A DNA stretch of 64,000 bases from Pseudomonas ovata (GTDB taxonomy: Bacteria > Pseudomonadota > Gammaproteobacteria > Pseudomonadales > Pseudomonadaceae), in assembly GCF_003131185.1 (NCBI RefSeq), contig NZ_QFFU01000007.1, positions 1 through 64,000 on the forward strand. The letters run 5' to 3'. Below the pieces are notes generated by a model. That model searched no databases, had not been told where the DNA came from, and worked only from the letters and a program-made list of their open reading frames with translations. Made by a program: the position numbers and the translations under genes. Below are positions 43,198 to 55,303 of the stretch, piece by piece; the stretch's first letter is position 1, and every line of letters starts with the position of its first letter.

Positions 43198-44166
43198 TCA
43201 GCGCGCGTGCCTGTCGCGGAAAAACATCCGCCGATAATCGGACGGCGAAGTGCCCAGGTGTGCACGCAACTGCTGGCGCAAGGACAGCGACGTACCAAAC
43301 CCGGCCTCCTGAGCAATGCATTCGACCGACAGGTCCGTGGTTTCCAGCAACTGTTGCGCCCGTGCCACGCGCTCGGCACTCACCCAGCGCGACACGGTAC
43401 TGCCTGTGGCCTCGCGAAACCGGCGCGTGAAGGTGCGCCGGCTCATGCGCGCCACCCCGGCCAGGTCATCAAGCGACAGCGGACCGGACAGGTTGGCGCG
43501 GGCCCAGGCCAGCACCTCGGACAAGCGCGTTTCGGACGCCAGTTCAGGCACCGGCTGCTCCACATACTGGGCCTGGCCGCCCGGCCGGTGCGCCGGCGTC
43601 ACCAGCAGCCTGGCGGTGCGATTGGCGGCATCGGCACCGTGGCGCTGGCGAATCAGGTGCAGGCAGCAGTCGATGGCGGCCACGGTGCCGGCCGAGGTCA
43701 TGATGTTGCCGGCATTGACATAGAGCACCTCCGGCCGAAAACGGGCCTTGGGGAAGCGCCGGGCAAAAGCATCGCGGGCGATCCAGTGCGTGGTGGCTTC
43801 CTTGTCGTCGAGCAGGCCGGCATCACCCAGCACGAAGGCGCCCAGGCACAGGCCGACGATCAGCCTGCCCTGCGCGTTCGCCTGCTGCAGCGCCTGCACC
43901 AACGCTGCTGAAGCCGCTACGTCGGGGTCGCTCCAGGCCGGAATGATGATCACCTCACAGGTTTGCATCAGCTCAAGCCCATGCGCGACATCGATGCCGA
44001 CATCCTGGTCGCTCACCACCCTGCCCGGCGTCTCGGCACAGTACATCACCTCGTAGTGGGCCACGCCGGGAGTCAGCTCGACCGCCCCGAGCACGATGCC
44101 GGGAATGGACAGGTGAAACAGGCTCACACCGTCATAGGCAAGCACGGCAACGCGAACGGCAGGCAT
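43198..44166 (-). CDS. GlxA-family (AraC-type) transcriptional regulator
   Basis: The 322-residue protein has an N-terminal DJ-1/PfpI-like domain (about 1-190; LIVGLCLGAFVLGDAG has the nucleophile-elbow cysteine in place) and a C-terminal AraC double helix-turn-helix (LDDLAGVARMSRRTFTRRF, then VECIAQEAGFGTSLSLRQQ). Such regulators often control amino-acid or amine breakdown. It diverges from a cysteine hydrolase gene over 247 bases, which it probably regulates. ATG 44166 is preferred; a GTG lies three codons before. Confidence 0.92.
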   Translation of the reverse strand: MPAVRVAVLAYDGVSLFHLSIPGIVLGAVELTPGVAHYEVMYCAETPGRVVSDQDVGIDVAHGLELMQTCEVIIIPAWSDPDVAASAALVQALQQANAQGRLIVGLCLGAFVLGDAGLLDDKEATTHWIARDAFARRFPKARFRPEVLYVNAGNIMTSAGTVAAIDCCLHLIRQRHGADAANRTARLLVTPAHRPGGQAQYVEQPVPELASETRLSEVLAWARANLSGPLSLDDLAGVARMSRRTFTRRFREATGSTVSRWVSAERVARAQQLLETTDLSVECIAQEAGFGTSLSLRQQLRAHLGTSPSDYRRMFFRDRHAR

Positions 44167-44413
44167 GGGCGGCACTCCGGATCATCCAATCGTGGCCCGA
44201 ACCTATCGCCTGGCAGCGTATGGGTCAAACCCTGTATGGCCCGATTACATCGATATATGTCATTCAGGCCACTGTTGTCGATCTGCATATCCCACAACAA
44301 TAGGCACTTCGAACAGCCTGCGGCCTTGAGATTGCCCGTCGTGCACTCTTGGTCTGGCAGGCCAGCCCACGAGCACTACTTTCTATGCTGCTCATTCATC
44401 AGGAGCCTCAAAC

Positions 44414-44959
44414 ATGCAACAGGGCCTTATCGTTGTGGATCTGCAAAACGAATACCTGCCCACCGGCAAGCTGCCGTTGTCGGGCATAGAAGCCGCGGCA
44501 GCCAAGGCGGCACGCGTGATTGCCCACGCACGGGAAACGGGCGTGCCGGTGTTTCATATCCAGCATGAATTTGTCGATGATGAGGCGCCGCTGTTCGTCA
44601 AAGGCTCCGACGGCGTGCAGATTCAGCCTGGCGTGGCGCCGGTCGGCGACGAGCCGGTGATCGTCAAGCACCACATCAATGCCTTTCGTGAAACGGACCT
44701 TGCACAGCAACTGCACGCACAGGGTGTCGAAAGCCTGGTGGTGGTCGGCGCCATGAGCCACATGTGCATCGATGCCATCGTGCGGGCCGCCGCCGACATG
44801 GGCTACCCGGTGACTGTGCTGCACGATGCCTGCGCCACGCTCGACCTGACGTTCAACGACGTGACCGTGCCGGCTGCCCATGTGCATGCCGCCATGATGG
44901 CGGCCTTCGAGTTCGGCTACGGCACGGTCAAATCGGTGGATGACCACCTCAAGGCCTGA
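44414..44959 (+). CDS. Cysteine hydrolase (isochorismatase family), complete triad
   Basis: The 181-residue enzyme has the Asp-Lys-Cys triad: D9 (LIVVDLQNEYL), K85 (VIVKHHINAF) and C118 (GAMSHMCIDAIVRA). This group hydrolyses small amides such as nicotinamide, biuret or N-carbamoyl compounds; the exact substrate is unknown. CAGGAG precedes the ATG. The divergent GlxA-type gene is the likely regulator. Confidence 0.9.
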   Translation: MQQGLIVVDLQNEYLPTGKLPLSGIEAAAAKAARVIAHARETGVPVFHIQHEFVDDEAPLFVKGSDGVQIQPGVAPVGDEPVIVKHHINAFRETDLAQQLHAQGVESLVVVGAMSHMCIDAIVRAAADMGYPVTVLHDACATLDLTFNDVTVPAAHVHAAMMAAFEFGYGTVKSVDDHLKA

Positions 44960-44968
44960 GGCCAGGCG

Positions 44969-46114
44969 TCACACCAATCGGGCACCCAGCGCCTGCACCA
45001 CCTGCGCCAGCGCCTGGGTGCCTTCGCCTTCGAGCCTGACCTTCAGTGCATCGATTTCGCGGCGCGGCGGGTAGTGTTTGCGCAAGGCGTCGAACGCCTG
45101 GCGCTGGCTGTCGGTGTCACCTTCCAGGGTGCGGCGAAAGTCGGCGTCATCGCGGCGCGGGTCATAGACACCGCGGCACAGCATGGCCAGGGCCCAGGCC
45201 GGGTCGGCCTCGCGGTCCAGGCCGACATGCGCCAGCCATTGGCGCGGCAGCAGGTCCTGCAACTGGATGCTGGCCGGCTGTTGCAGAAAGGTGCACAACG
45301 CCTGGTAGATCTGCGCCGTGCCACGCTGGCGGCCGTCGAGGCTGTAGCCGGCAATGTGCGGGGTCGCCAGGGTGCACAGCTCGGCCAGCGGCACATGAAC
45401 CTGCGGCTCGCCCTCCCAGACATCCAGCACCGCCTGCAAGTCCTCGCGGTCAAGCATCACCTCGTACAGTGCCTGATTGTCGACCACCGCGCCCCGGCTG
45501 GCGTTGATCAGCCAGGTGCCCGGGCGCAGGCGCTCCAGGCGCGGGCGGTCGAACAGGTGCCAGCTGGGGTGGGCGCCGGCCCGGTCCAGCGGCGTGTGCA
45601 GGCTGATCACATCGCAACGCTGGATGATCTCGTCCAGGCTCACATAGTCGCCGCCCTCGGCCTGCTGGCGCGGCGGATCACACACCAGCACGTTCCAGCC
45701 CAGGCCACGCAGCACCTCGATCAAGCGCCCCCCGACCTGCCCGGCCCCGACCACGCCATAAGTGCGCCGGGGCAACTCGACGCCTTCGATTTCGGCCAGG
45801 GTCAGCAGGCTGCCCAGCACGTAGTCGACCACGCCCCGGGCATTGCAGCCCGGCGCGCTGGACCACTGGATACCGGCCTCGCTGAAGTAGTCGAGGTCCA
45901 GGTGATCGGTGCCGATGGTGCAGGTGCCGACAAAGCGCACCGGGCTGCCTTCGAGCAGGGCGCGGTCGACCGGGGTCACCGAGCGCACCAGCAGGATATC
46001 GGCATCGGCCACGGCCTCCCGGTCAATGGCGCGGCCCGGCAGGCGGCGGATCGTGCCCAGCCCGGCAAAGAATGCGTCGAGCAGCGGAATGTTTTCGTCA
46101 GCAACGATGTGCAT
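44969..46114 (-). CDS. pdxB: Erythronate-4-phosphate dehydrogenase
   Basis: The 381-residue enzyme oxidises 4-phosphoerythronate for pyridoxal phosphate synthesis. The start [16 protein letters not shown], the NAD loop [30 protein letters not shown] and [15 protein letters not shown] are typical, as is the C-terminal dimer domain. ATG 46114 fits the family. tusA lies 62 bases upstream on the same strand. Confidence 0.96.
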   Translation of the reverse strand: MHIVADENIPLLDAFFAGLGTIRRLPGRAIDREAVADADILLVRSVTPVDRALLEGSPVRFVGTCTIGTDHLDLDYFSEAGIQWSSAPGCNARGVVDYVLGSLLTLAEIEGVELPRRTYGVVGAGQVGGRLIEVLRGLGWNVLVCDPPRQQAEGGDYVSLDEIIQRCDVISLHTPLDRAGAHPSWHLFDRPRLERLRPGTWLINASRGAVVDNQALYEVMLDREDLQAVLDVWEGEPQVHVPLAELCTLATPHIAGYSLDGRQRGTAQIYQALCTFLQQPASIQLQDLLPRQWLAHVGLDREADPAWALAMLCRGVYDPRRDDADFRRTLEGDTDSQRQAFDALRKHYPPRREIDALKVRLEGEGTQALAQVVQALGARLV

Positions 46115-46176
46115 GGGTGACTCCGTGGGTACGACGTGGGAACGGGAACAGGCCTTCAGGCAGGTGGCCGGGCCTG

Positions 46177-46431
46177 TCAATCAGCCTTCTTGCGAATCCA
46201 GTACAGAAACGTGCTGCCTTCGACCTGCTGGTCCACCAGCTCATGGCCCAGAAATACGCAGAACTTGGGAATGTCGCGGCGGGTCGAGGGATCGGTGGCG
46301 ATCACCTTGAGCAAACCGCCAGCGGCCAGGTCACGGACTTTCTGGTGCAGCATCATTACAGGTTCCGGGCAATTCAGGCCGGTGGCATCGAGGATGGCAT
46401 CGGCGGTGGGGGTTTCGATCGGGTCAGGCAT
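46177..46431 (-). CDS. tusA: Sulfur carrier protein TusA
   Basis: The 84-residue protein has the TusA signature with the sulfur-carrying cysteine in [20 protein letters not shown] and the [14 protein letters not shown] block. It passes sulfur from the cysteine desulfurase towards tRNA 2-thiouridine formation. It sits between rlmM and pdxB, all on the minus strand. Confidence 0.95.
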   Translation of the reverse strand: MPDPIETPTADAILDATGLNCPEPVMMLHQKVRDLAAGGLLKVIATDPSTRRDIPKFCVFLGHELVDQQVEGSTFLYWIRKKAD

Positions 46432-46482
46432 CGTTTACTCCGAAAAACAGGTGAGCGGTGTGGCGCCTCGTCTGAGGGCAGG

Positions 46483-47547
46483 TCAAGCCTTGCGCAGATC
46501 CAGGCGACGCAGATGGCAAGTGACCTCTTCACGGTCGTGGTACAACTGCTTGCAGCCGATGGACACCTTGACGCCGCGGGCCTTGAAGCCGTCCTCGATG
46601 CGCTCCAGCAGGCGGCGCACTTCAGCGTAGCGTTGTTTCATCGGCAGCTTGAGGTTGACCACTGCCTCGCGGCACAAGCCCTCGCCCAGCCAGGTTTCCA
46701 GCAAGGCGGCATTGCGTGCCGGCTTTTCGACGATGTCGCAGACCATCCAGTCCACGGTCTGGCGCGGCTTCCAGGTGAATCCGTCGGTCATCAGGTGCTG
46801 CACCAGGCCGGTGTCCATCAGGCTTTCGGCCATCGGGCCATTGTCGATGGCGGTCACCAGCATACCGCGACGCACCAGCTGGTAGGTCCAGCCACCGGGT
46901 GCGGCGCCCAGGTCGACGCCGGTCATGTCGCCGGACAGACGCTCGTCCCACTGGTCGCGCGGGATAAAGTGATGCCAGGCCTCCTCAAGCTTGAGGGTCG
47001 AACGGCTGGGTGCCTCGCGGGGGAACTTCAGGCGCGGGATGCCCATCGGCCACATCGCATTGTTATCGGCCTCGGCCAGGCCCAGAAAGACCTCGCGGCC
47101 ACTCTTGAAGGTCAGCAGCAAACGCGGCAGCGCGGGGTCTTCACGCAGCTTGCCGGCCTTGAGCAAGGCCTTGCGCAGCGGCACCTCGAACTTGCGGCAA
47201 AAAGTTGAAAGCTCCTTGCCATCATTGGTGTCGAGCACTTCCAGCCACAGGCTGCCACACACCGGAAACGCGTTCAGGTGTTCGAGCAATACGCTGATAC
47301 GGTCGGTTTCCGGCAGTTCGACAAATTCGCCCCGTGCCCACTGGCGCGGGAAGATCAGGCGGTCAAAACGCTGGCCTTGCATCAGGCGCTGGGCGCCGCC
47401 TTGTTCAAGGCAGATGAACTCGGCGCAGGCGGTGTCGGCCTTGGCCCTGGCATAACCGGCCACGTTCAGGCGGGCGGCGATGTCGGCTATTTCCGAGCAG
47501 ACCTCGCCTTCAAAGCCGGGCCGGCAATGCATAAACAGCGTATTCAT
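46483..47547 (-). CDS. rlmM: 23S rRNA C2498 2'-O-methyltransferase RlmM
   Basis: The 354-residue enzyme has an N-terminal THUMP-like part and a C-terminal Rossmann domain with DLGAAPGGWTYQLVRRGM (SAM site), a K-D-K-E-like set around DWMVCDIVEKPAR and VVNLKLPMKQRY. It methylates C2498 in 23S rRNA before 50S assembly. ATG 47547 (MNTLFMHCRPGFEGE) fits the family start. tusA follows after 51 bases. Confidence 0.95.
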   Translation of the reverse strand: MNTLFMHCRPGFEGEVCSEIADIAARLNVAGYARAKADTACAEFICLEQGGAQRLMQGQRFDRLIFPRQWARGEFVELPETDRISVLLEHLNAFPVCGSLWLEVLDTNDGKELSTFCRKFEVPLRKALLKAGKLREDPALPRLLLTFKSGREVFLGLAEADNNAMWPMGIPRLKFPREAPSRSTLKLEEAWHHFIPRDQWDERLSGDMTGVDLGAAPGGWTYQLVRRGMLVTAIDNGPMAESLMDTGLVQHLMTDGFTWKPRQTVDWMVCDIVEKPARNAALLETWLGEGLCREAVVNLKLPMKQRYAEVRRLLERIEDGFKARGVKVSIGCKQLYHDREEVTCHLRRLDLRKA

Positions 47548-47749
47548 GGACGGCTCCAGGGCCTGTGGCAATCAAAGCCGCGCATGATAGCCCAAACCGG
47601 AACCTCTGATGCAGCTCAAGGGTCCACACCCTCAGTACGGGAATTGGCGCACTGACCGTGTTGCGCCGCCGCTCAGGTCCTGATGCTCACAAGGACGTCA
47701 ACGAACGCCCTTCGGCCAGGACGCCTGCCTACTGTTCAAGGAGCCTCCA

Positions 47750-50494
<2,745 letters not shown>

Positions 50495-50501
50495 GTCCAA
50501 G

Positions 50502-50534
50502 GGCTCGTTATCACCAAGTGGTAACGAGCCTTTT
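50502..50534 (+). terminator. acnA terminator
   Basis: GGCTCGTTA-TCACCAAGTGG-TAACGAGCC is a perfect 9-bp stem followed by TTTT, seven bases after the acnA stop. Confidence 0.85.
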
Positions 50535-50596
50535 CCCAGCTGTTGACCCAACGCCGCGTGTGGCTAGAATCGCCCGCTTTTATTCGGGTGGTTCAT

Positions 50597-51430
50597 ATGA
50601 TCGCATCGCGCTGGACGGCACTGATCCTGCTGGGCCTGGGTTACAGCCTGGCCCTGTCCCATGGTGGGCTTGAACCACCGGTCCTGGGCGTCCTGTTGAT
50701 CCTGTGTCTCGCCGCGTTTGCGGTTCGATCCACGCACCCCGCTGCCCTGCGCGGCGCCGGGCATGCCGTGTTCATCGCCACCGGGCTGGGCCTGGCATTG
50801 CACTGGCTGCCCGGTTTCGACAATGCGCCGCTCATGGCCATGAACCGCTCCAGCCCGCAAGCGTTTCCCTTCACCACCTACTGGAACCTGGACAAGCCCT
50901 TGATCGGCTTCTGGATCCTGCTGGCCTGCCCGTGGATCTGGCAGCCGGTCGATGCGCGCCGCACGCTGAAAGTAGCCTTGTGGGCGGCGCTGGCAATCAC
51001 CGGCCTGTGCCTGCTGCTGGCCTGCGTCACGGGCGTCACGACCTGGGCGCCCAAATGGCCACCCTATAGCCTTTTATGGTTGCTCAATAACCTGCTGCTG
51101 GTCTGCCTGACCGAAGAGCTGTTGTTTCGCGGCTACCTGCAAGGCGCCTTGCAGCGTGCACTGCAATCCTGCACCCGGCGCTGGCCAAGCGCAGTCGTTT
51201 TTACACGGCCTGGGTCGGCTGCTGCCCTGTTGCCCATTGTGGGGGTAGCGGTGCTGTTCGGCCTGACGCATGTCGGCGGCGGCTGGGCCTGGACAATACT
51301 GGCCATGCTGGCGGGCATCGGCTATGGCATTGCCTGGCGTTACGGAGGACTATGGGCGGCGGTGAGTGCGCACTTTTGCCTCAACCTTGTGCATTTCACG
51401 CTCTTCGCCTACCCGATGCTGGAACGGTGA
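50597..51430 (+). CDS. CPBP-family intramembrane metalloprotease
   Basis: The 277-residue membrane protein has about eight spans. The three metal-site motifs of the CPBP (Abi) family are present: EELLFRGYLQG, FGLTHVGGG and SAHFCLNLVH. Members cleave or process membrane proteins; some give bacteriocin self-immunity. ATG 50597 (MIASRWTALILLG) is used because the 18 residues before it in the open frame are not membrane-protein-like. It lies between acnA and aer. Confidence 0.9.
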   Translation: MIASRWTALILLGLGYSLALSHGGLEPPVLGVLLILCLAAFAVRSTHPAALRGAGHAVFIATGLGLALHWLPGFDNAPLMAMNRSSPQAFPFTTYWNLDKPLIGFWILLACPWIWQPVDARRTLKVALWAALAITGLCLLLACVTGVTTWAPKWPPYSLLWLLNNLLLVCLTEELLFRGYLQGALQRALQSCTRRWPSAVVFTRPGSAAALLPIVGVAVLFGLTHVGGGWAWTILAMLAGIGYGIAWRYGGLWAAVSAHFCLNLVHFTLFAYPMLER

Positions 51431-51532
51431 ATACTGACCCCTGGCAAGCATTTGCATGATCGACGCCTCAATTTTCTGCAGGGGGTGCCGATAACTCGCC
51501 AAAGCCTTATTGGATCGAAGGATCGAATACCC

Positions 51533-53098
51533 ATGCGTAACAATCAGCCCATCACGCAGCGTGAGCGGACATTTGCAGCCCAACAACGGTTGATCTCCAC
51601 CACCGATACCAAAGGCGTGATTACCTACTGCAACGACGCCTTCGAGCAGATCAGCGGCTTCAGCCAGCTGGAACTGCTCAAGTCTTCACACAATCTGGTG
51701 CGCCACCCCGACGTGCCGCCCGCGGTGTTCGAGCACATGTGGGCCACGCTCAAGACCGGCCAGCCCTGGATGGGGATCGTCAAGAACCGCTGCAAGAACG
51801 GCGACCACTACTGGGTCAATGCTTATGTGACGCCGATCCTGGAAAACGGCAAGGTGATCGGCTACGAATCGGTGCGCGTCAAGCCGACCGCCGAGCAGAT
51901 CCGCCGCGCCCAGGCGTTGTATGCACGCCTCAACGCCGGCAAGTCCGCCGTACCGGGTCGTGACAAGTGGCTGCCGGTGCTGCAGGACTGGGTGCCCTTC
52001 ATCCTGATCAGCCAGATCGGCTTCGTGATCGGCGTGCTGCTCAACTCCTGGTGGGGCTTTATCCTTGCCGCCGCCCTGTCGGTGCCGCTGGGCCTGATCG
52101 GCCTGGGCTGGCAGCAACGGGGCATTAAGCGCCTGCTGCGCCTGGCCGAACAGACCACTTCCGACCCGCTGATCGCGCAGATGTACACCGACAGCCGCGG
52201 CCCGCAGGCGCGTCTGGAAATGTCGATCCTCAGCCAGGATGCCCGTCTGAAAACCTGCCTGACCCGCTTGCAGGACACCGCCGAGCACCTGAACCTGCAG
52301 GCCGAGCAATCCAATGCCCTGGCCAACGCCAGCTCCGCGGGCCTGGAACGCCAGCGCGTCGAGACCGAACAGGTCGCCGCCGCCATCAACCAGATGGCCG
52401 CCACCACCCAGCAAGTGGCCAGCCATGTGCAAAGCACCGCCACTGCCACGCAGCAGGCCAATGACCTGACCCGGCGGGGCCGTGACATCGCCGGCGAAAC
52501 CCGCGAGGCGATCCAGCGCCTGTCCACCGCCGTCGGCGAAACCGGCCTGACCGTGACCCAACTGGCCAGGGACAGCGACGAAATCGGTGGTGTGGTCGAT
52601 GTGATCAAGGGCATTGCCGACCAGACCAACCTGCTGGCCCTCAACGCCGCCATCGAAGCGGCACGCGCCGGCGAAATGGGTCGCGGCTTTGCGGTGGTGG
52701 CCGACGAAGTGCGCCAGCTGGCCCAGCGCACCACCGAGTCCACCGGACAAATCCATGGCCTGATCGCCAAGCTGCAACAGACCGCCAACAACGCCGTGCA
52801 AACCATGAACAGCGGCCACCGCCAGGCCGAAGAAGGCGTGGCCCGCGTGCTGGAAGCCGACCAGGCATTGGTAGGCATCAGCGAGGCCGTGGCCAATATC
52901 ACCGACATGGCCACCCAGATCGCCGCCGCCACCGAACAACAAAGCTCGGTGGCCGACGAGATCAGCCGCAACATCTCCAATATCGCCGACCTGGCCGACC
53001 AGACCTCCGACGGCGCCCAGCGCTCGGCCGTTCTCAGTGCCGAACTGACCCATACTGCGCATTCGCAGTATTCGTTGGTGGAACGGTTCAACCGGTAG
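51533..53098 (+). CDS. aer: Aerotaxis receptor Aer (PAS chemoreceptor)
   Basis: The 521-residue protein starts with a PAS domain (about 10-120) that has the Aer features [20 protein letters not shown] and [21 protein letters not shown], which hold FAD. A double hydrophobic segment (about 155-195) anchors it in the membrane without a periplasmic sensor. The signalling domain has the usual hairpin ([21 protein letters not shown]). It senses redox state/oxygen for swimming. ATG 51533 is chosen by homology of the [11 protein letters not shown] start. A MITE-like element lies directly after its TAG stop. Confidence 0.94.
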   Translation: MRNNQPITQRERTFAAQQRLISTTDTKGVITYCNDAFEQISGFSQLELLKSSHNLVRHPDVPPAVFEHMWATLKTGQPWMGIVKNRCKNGDHYWVNAYVTPILENGKVIGYESVRVKPTAEQIRRAQALYARLNAGKSAVPGRDKWLPVLQDWVPFILISQIGFVIGVLLNSWWGFILAAALSVPLGLIGLGWQQRGIKRLLRLAEQTTSDPLIAQMYTDSRGPQARLEMSILSQDARLKTCLTRLQDTAEHLNLQAEQSNALANASSAGLERQRVETEQVAAAINQMAATTQQVASHVQSTATATQQANDLTRRGRDIAGETREAIQRLSTAVGETGLTVTQLARDSDEIGGVVDVIKGIADQTNLLALNAAIEAARAGEMGRGFAVVADEVRQLAQRTTESTGQIHGLIAKLQQTANNAVQTMNSGHRQAEEGVARVLEADQALVGISEAVANITDMATQIAAATEQQSSVADEISRNISNIADLADQTSDGAQRSAVLSAELTHTAHSQYSLVERFNR

Positions 53099-53250
53099 GG
53101 TGCCTCTAAAAACGTAGGCGAGGCAGTCAGCGTAAGGCAAAAACAGGCGAAAAACGGTCGGAGTCGCGGCCGACTTTACGAGTTGTAAATGAGCATTTTG
53201 AGCCTGTTTTTAACGCAGCGATGGCAACGCAGGTAGTTTTTAGAGGTGCC
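53099..53250. mobile_element. MITE-like element directly after the aer stop codon
   Basis: The 152-bp element is bounded by GGTGCCTCTAAAAAC and its reverse GTTTTTAGAGGTGCC (15-bp ends, two mismatches). The six bases CGGTAG flank it on both sides (53093-53098 and 53251-53256), a target duplication that includes the aer stop TAG. Subterminal arms AAAAACAGGC (53139-53148) and GCCTGTTTTT (53202-53211) are also inverted. No protein is coded, so it must be moved by a transposase supplied elsewhere. Confidence 0.75.
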
Positions 53251-53274
53251 CGGTAGGCTCTACGGTTGTAAAAG

Positions 53275-53308
53275 ACCCCCTCAGGTGTACGCCTGGTGGG
53301 GTTTTTTA
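53275..53308 (+). terminator. Original aer terminator, now behind the MITE
   Basis: ACCCC ... CAGG-TGTACG-CCTG ... GGGGT followed by TTTTTTATT. Without the inserted element it would lie about 24 bases after the aer stop codon. Confidence 0.75.
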
Positions 53309-53437
53309 TTGCGCAGGTTTAATGAATGGCCTTCAAGAATGCAGGCCGTTCCTACATCGCCATAAAAAAACAAACCCCGGTGCTTGCAGGACATTTCCCA
53401 AATGTTTTCAAAGAGGGTGCTGTTTCACTCAGGCGGG

Positions 53438-53466
53438 TTGACAGGTGACTGACGAGGCGATTAGTT
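53438..53466 (+). promoter_or_regulatory. Promoter candidate of the first Ig-like gene
   Basis: TTGACA (53438-53443), 17 bases, then TTAGTT (53461-53466). The -35 is perfect and the -10 weak. The same arrangement with the same spacing is kept in the duplicated copy at 54487-54515, which supports it being used. The gene starts 92 bases after the -10. Confidence 0.5.
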
Positions 53467-53557
53467 CGAAATCAGGCCAGCGACACAGGGCCTGACTTCA
53501 CACCTACTTAATTCGTAACTCAGGTCATGTTGATTTGAGATTTCATGAGAAAAAGAT

Positions 53558-54202
53558 ATGAGAACTGCCAGCAACCCTAACATTAAAGCCCCTGTCATAC
53601 CCGCAGCAGAAGCAGACGGCCTAATCAAACTTTCTGATCTGACGCAAGATCTGGGCATGCACTTTTTTATGTGGGAAGGTCTGGAACCTTATGATGCTTA
53701 TCAGCTTGCATTTAATGGCCTGGCCATAGGCCCCCTCACTCACTTTACTGATCCAGTACCGGGAGCCTTGATCAGTCTTACAATCCCTTTGGCACTCCTG
53801 CAATCAGAGGGCAATCATCGTATTGCCTATCGAGTAACCTCTTACCCAGGCGGCGATGTATTTGACTCGCCTGCAACAATTATCCGAATCGACCGCACCG
53901 CCCCAGGTGCCGCTCTTCTGGCGCCCCTCATCTTTCCACACACTCAAGACACACTCACCGCGCATATCCCAGGCTATGCCGGCATGGCCGCAGGCGATAC
54001 GCTCCAGAGCTTTTGCAATGGCGTGCCTGGCCCTGTGCACATCATTAACAATGATGATCTGAGTACCCGGTTGATGCAAATCGACTTCAGCCGTGAGTTT
54101 TTGCGAAGCCTGGCCAGTGCCCAGATCGAATTTACCTATCACGTCACTGACCGTGCCGGCAACCAGTCGCGACTGGCCCAGCCTGTGAACTTGGCGATGT
54201 AA
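53558..54202 (+). CDS. Two-unit Ig-like protein, copy 1
   Basis: The 214-residue protein has no signal peptide or membrane span. It consists of two beta-sandwich-like units. Unit A (about 10-115) starts EADGLIKLSDL, has FFMWEGLEPYDAYQLAFNG in the middle and closes with YPGGDVFDSPATIIRIDRTAPG. Unit B (115-214) has YAGMAAGDTLQSFCNG and ends FTYHVTDRAGNQSRLAQPV. The M-x-x-GD-x-hydrophobic-x-x-W/C-x-G pattern in both units links it to all other plus-strand genes to 64000. The DNA is lower in GC than the core. I do not recognise a named family; a surface or binding role is only a guess. Confidence 0.8.
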   Translation: MRTASNPNIKAPVIPAAEADGLIKLSDLTQDLGMHFFMWEGLEPYDAYQLAFNGLAIGPLTHFTDPVPGALISLTIPLALLQSEGNHRIAYRVTSYPGGDVFDSPATIIRIDRTAPGAALLAPLIFPHTQDTLTAHIPGYAGMAAGDTLQSFCNGVPGPVHIINNDDLSTRLMQIDFSREFLRSLASAQIEFTYHVTDRAGNQSRLAQPVNLAM

Positions 54203-54607
54203 GAAAAAGCCTTTTATTCCGCTTACCAAGGTCTGTAGCAATTTCAGCACGAGCCGTGGTGAAACGGCAACAGATCCTGGTATCCGATAAAACGTACCGC
54301 CACTTCAGTCATGCGGGTCTTCAACGAGTCATGGCAGCCACTCTAACCGCATGGCTTTTCGTACAAAATCTAATGAACCGACGTTGAGCACGCGGGCAAT
54401 TCCTACATTTCCATAAAAACAAATCCTGGCATCTGCAGGACATTTCCTAAAACTTGTTAAACAGGGTGCAATTTCACTCAACCGGGTTGACAGGTGACTG
54501 ACAAGACGATTAGTTCGAAATCAGGCCAGACAAGCAGGGCCTAAATTCAAACCTACTCAATTAGCAAATTAAGTCATATGGATTTGATATCACATAAGGA
54601 GCAGCAC
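54203..54607. other. Spacer with duplicated promoter region
   Basis: The first part (54203-54400) shows nothing I can identify. From 54400 on it repeats the upstream region of copy 1, including TTGACA-N17-TTAGTT at 54487-54515. No gene is present. Confidence 0.6.
54487..54515 (+). promoter_or_regulatory. Promoter candidate of the second Ig-like gene
   Basis: TTGACA (54487-54492) and TTAGTT (54510-54515) with a 17-base spacer, the duplicate of the arrangement at 53438. It probably serves both the second and third small Ig-like genes. Confidence 0.5.
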
Positions 54608-55249
54608 ATGAAACTCACTCATCACTTTTTCACCCCCCCTGTCATTCCTGTCGCAGAAGCAGACGGTCTTATCAAGCTATCGGATCTGAAAGATGATGTG
54701 ATCGTGCAGTTTCCCGTATGGAAATATGCACAACCCACCGACGCTTATCAGCTTGTCTTCAACGGCTTATCGGTGGGAAAGCGAGCTGCACTTCCTCATC
54801 CTGTTCCTGAAGGCTTACTGACCCTAACTATTCCCTTGGCATTACTCGATGTCGAGGGCGTGCATACGGTAGCTTACAGTACGATCAGATTTCCTGGTGG
54901 GGTGCCTGAATACTCTCCTGCAACCACTATCCGAATCGACCGTACTGCCCCAGGCGCTGCGCTTCTGGCGCCTCTGATCTTTTCAAACACTCATGAACCC
55001 TTCAGCGCGCATATACCCGGTTATGCGGGCATGGCCGTGGGCGATACGCTGCAGACCATTTGCAACGGTTTATCAGGTCCCACCTACATTACCAGCAGCG
55101 ACGATCTTAACACCCAGCTGATGAAAATCGACTTCAGCCGCGAATTTCTGCAAAGCCTGAACAGTGCCGAAATCGAACTCACCTATCACGTCACTGACCG
55201 CGCCGGCAATCAGTCCCGACTGGCCTGGCCTGTGAACCTGACGGTTTAA
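54608..55249 (+). CDS. Two-unit Ig-like protein, copy 2
   Basis: The 213-residue protein is a close relative of copy 1: unit A from EADGLIKLSDLKDDVIVQF through DAYQLVFNGLSVG to FPGGVPEYSPATTIRIDRTAPG; unit B with YAGMAVGDTLQTICNG and the end LTYHVTDRAGNQSRLAWPV. The start at ATG 54608 is behind AAGGAG; an upstream in-frame ATG (54578) lies before that site. There is no export signal. It lies 54 bases before copy 3, so the two are probably one transcript. Confidence 0.82.
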   Translation: MKLTHHFFTPPVIPVAEADGLIKLSDLKDDVIVQFPVWKYAQPTDAYQLVFNGLSVGKRAALPHPVPEGLLTLTIPLALLDVEGVHTVAYSTIRFPGGVPEYSPATTIRIDRTAPGAALLAPLIFSNTHEPFSAHIPGYAGMAVGDTLQTICNGLSGPTYITSSDDLNTQLMKIDFSREFLQSLNSAEIELTYHVTDRAGNQSRLAWPVNLTV

Positions 55250-55303
55250 TAACAGGCATTTCCAATGCACTTACTGACCACTTAAAAACCAAGAGAACAG
55301 TAT

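Larger units (their letters stand above)
53349..55249 (+). repeat. Tandem duplication of a promoter-plus-gene unit (about 1.05 kb)
   Basis: The stretch from TTCCTACAT at about 53349 to the end of the first small Ig-like gene (54202) is repeated from about 54400 to 55249. The upstream regions are strongly similar (for example TTGACAGGTGACTGAC, then ATTAGTTCGAAATCAGGCCA in both), and the genes are similar along their length, most of all at the 3' ends. The copies have diverged too much for a very recent event. Confidence 0.75.
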
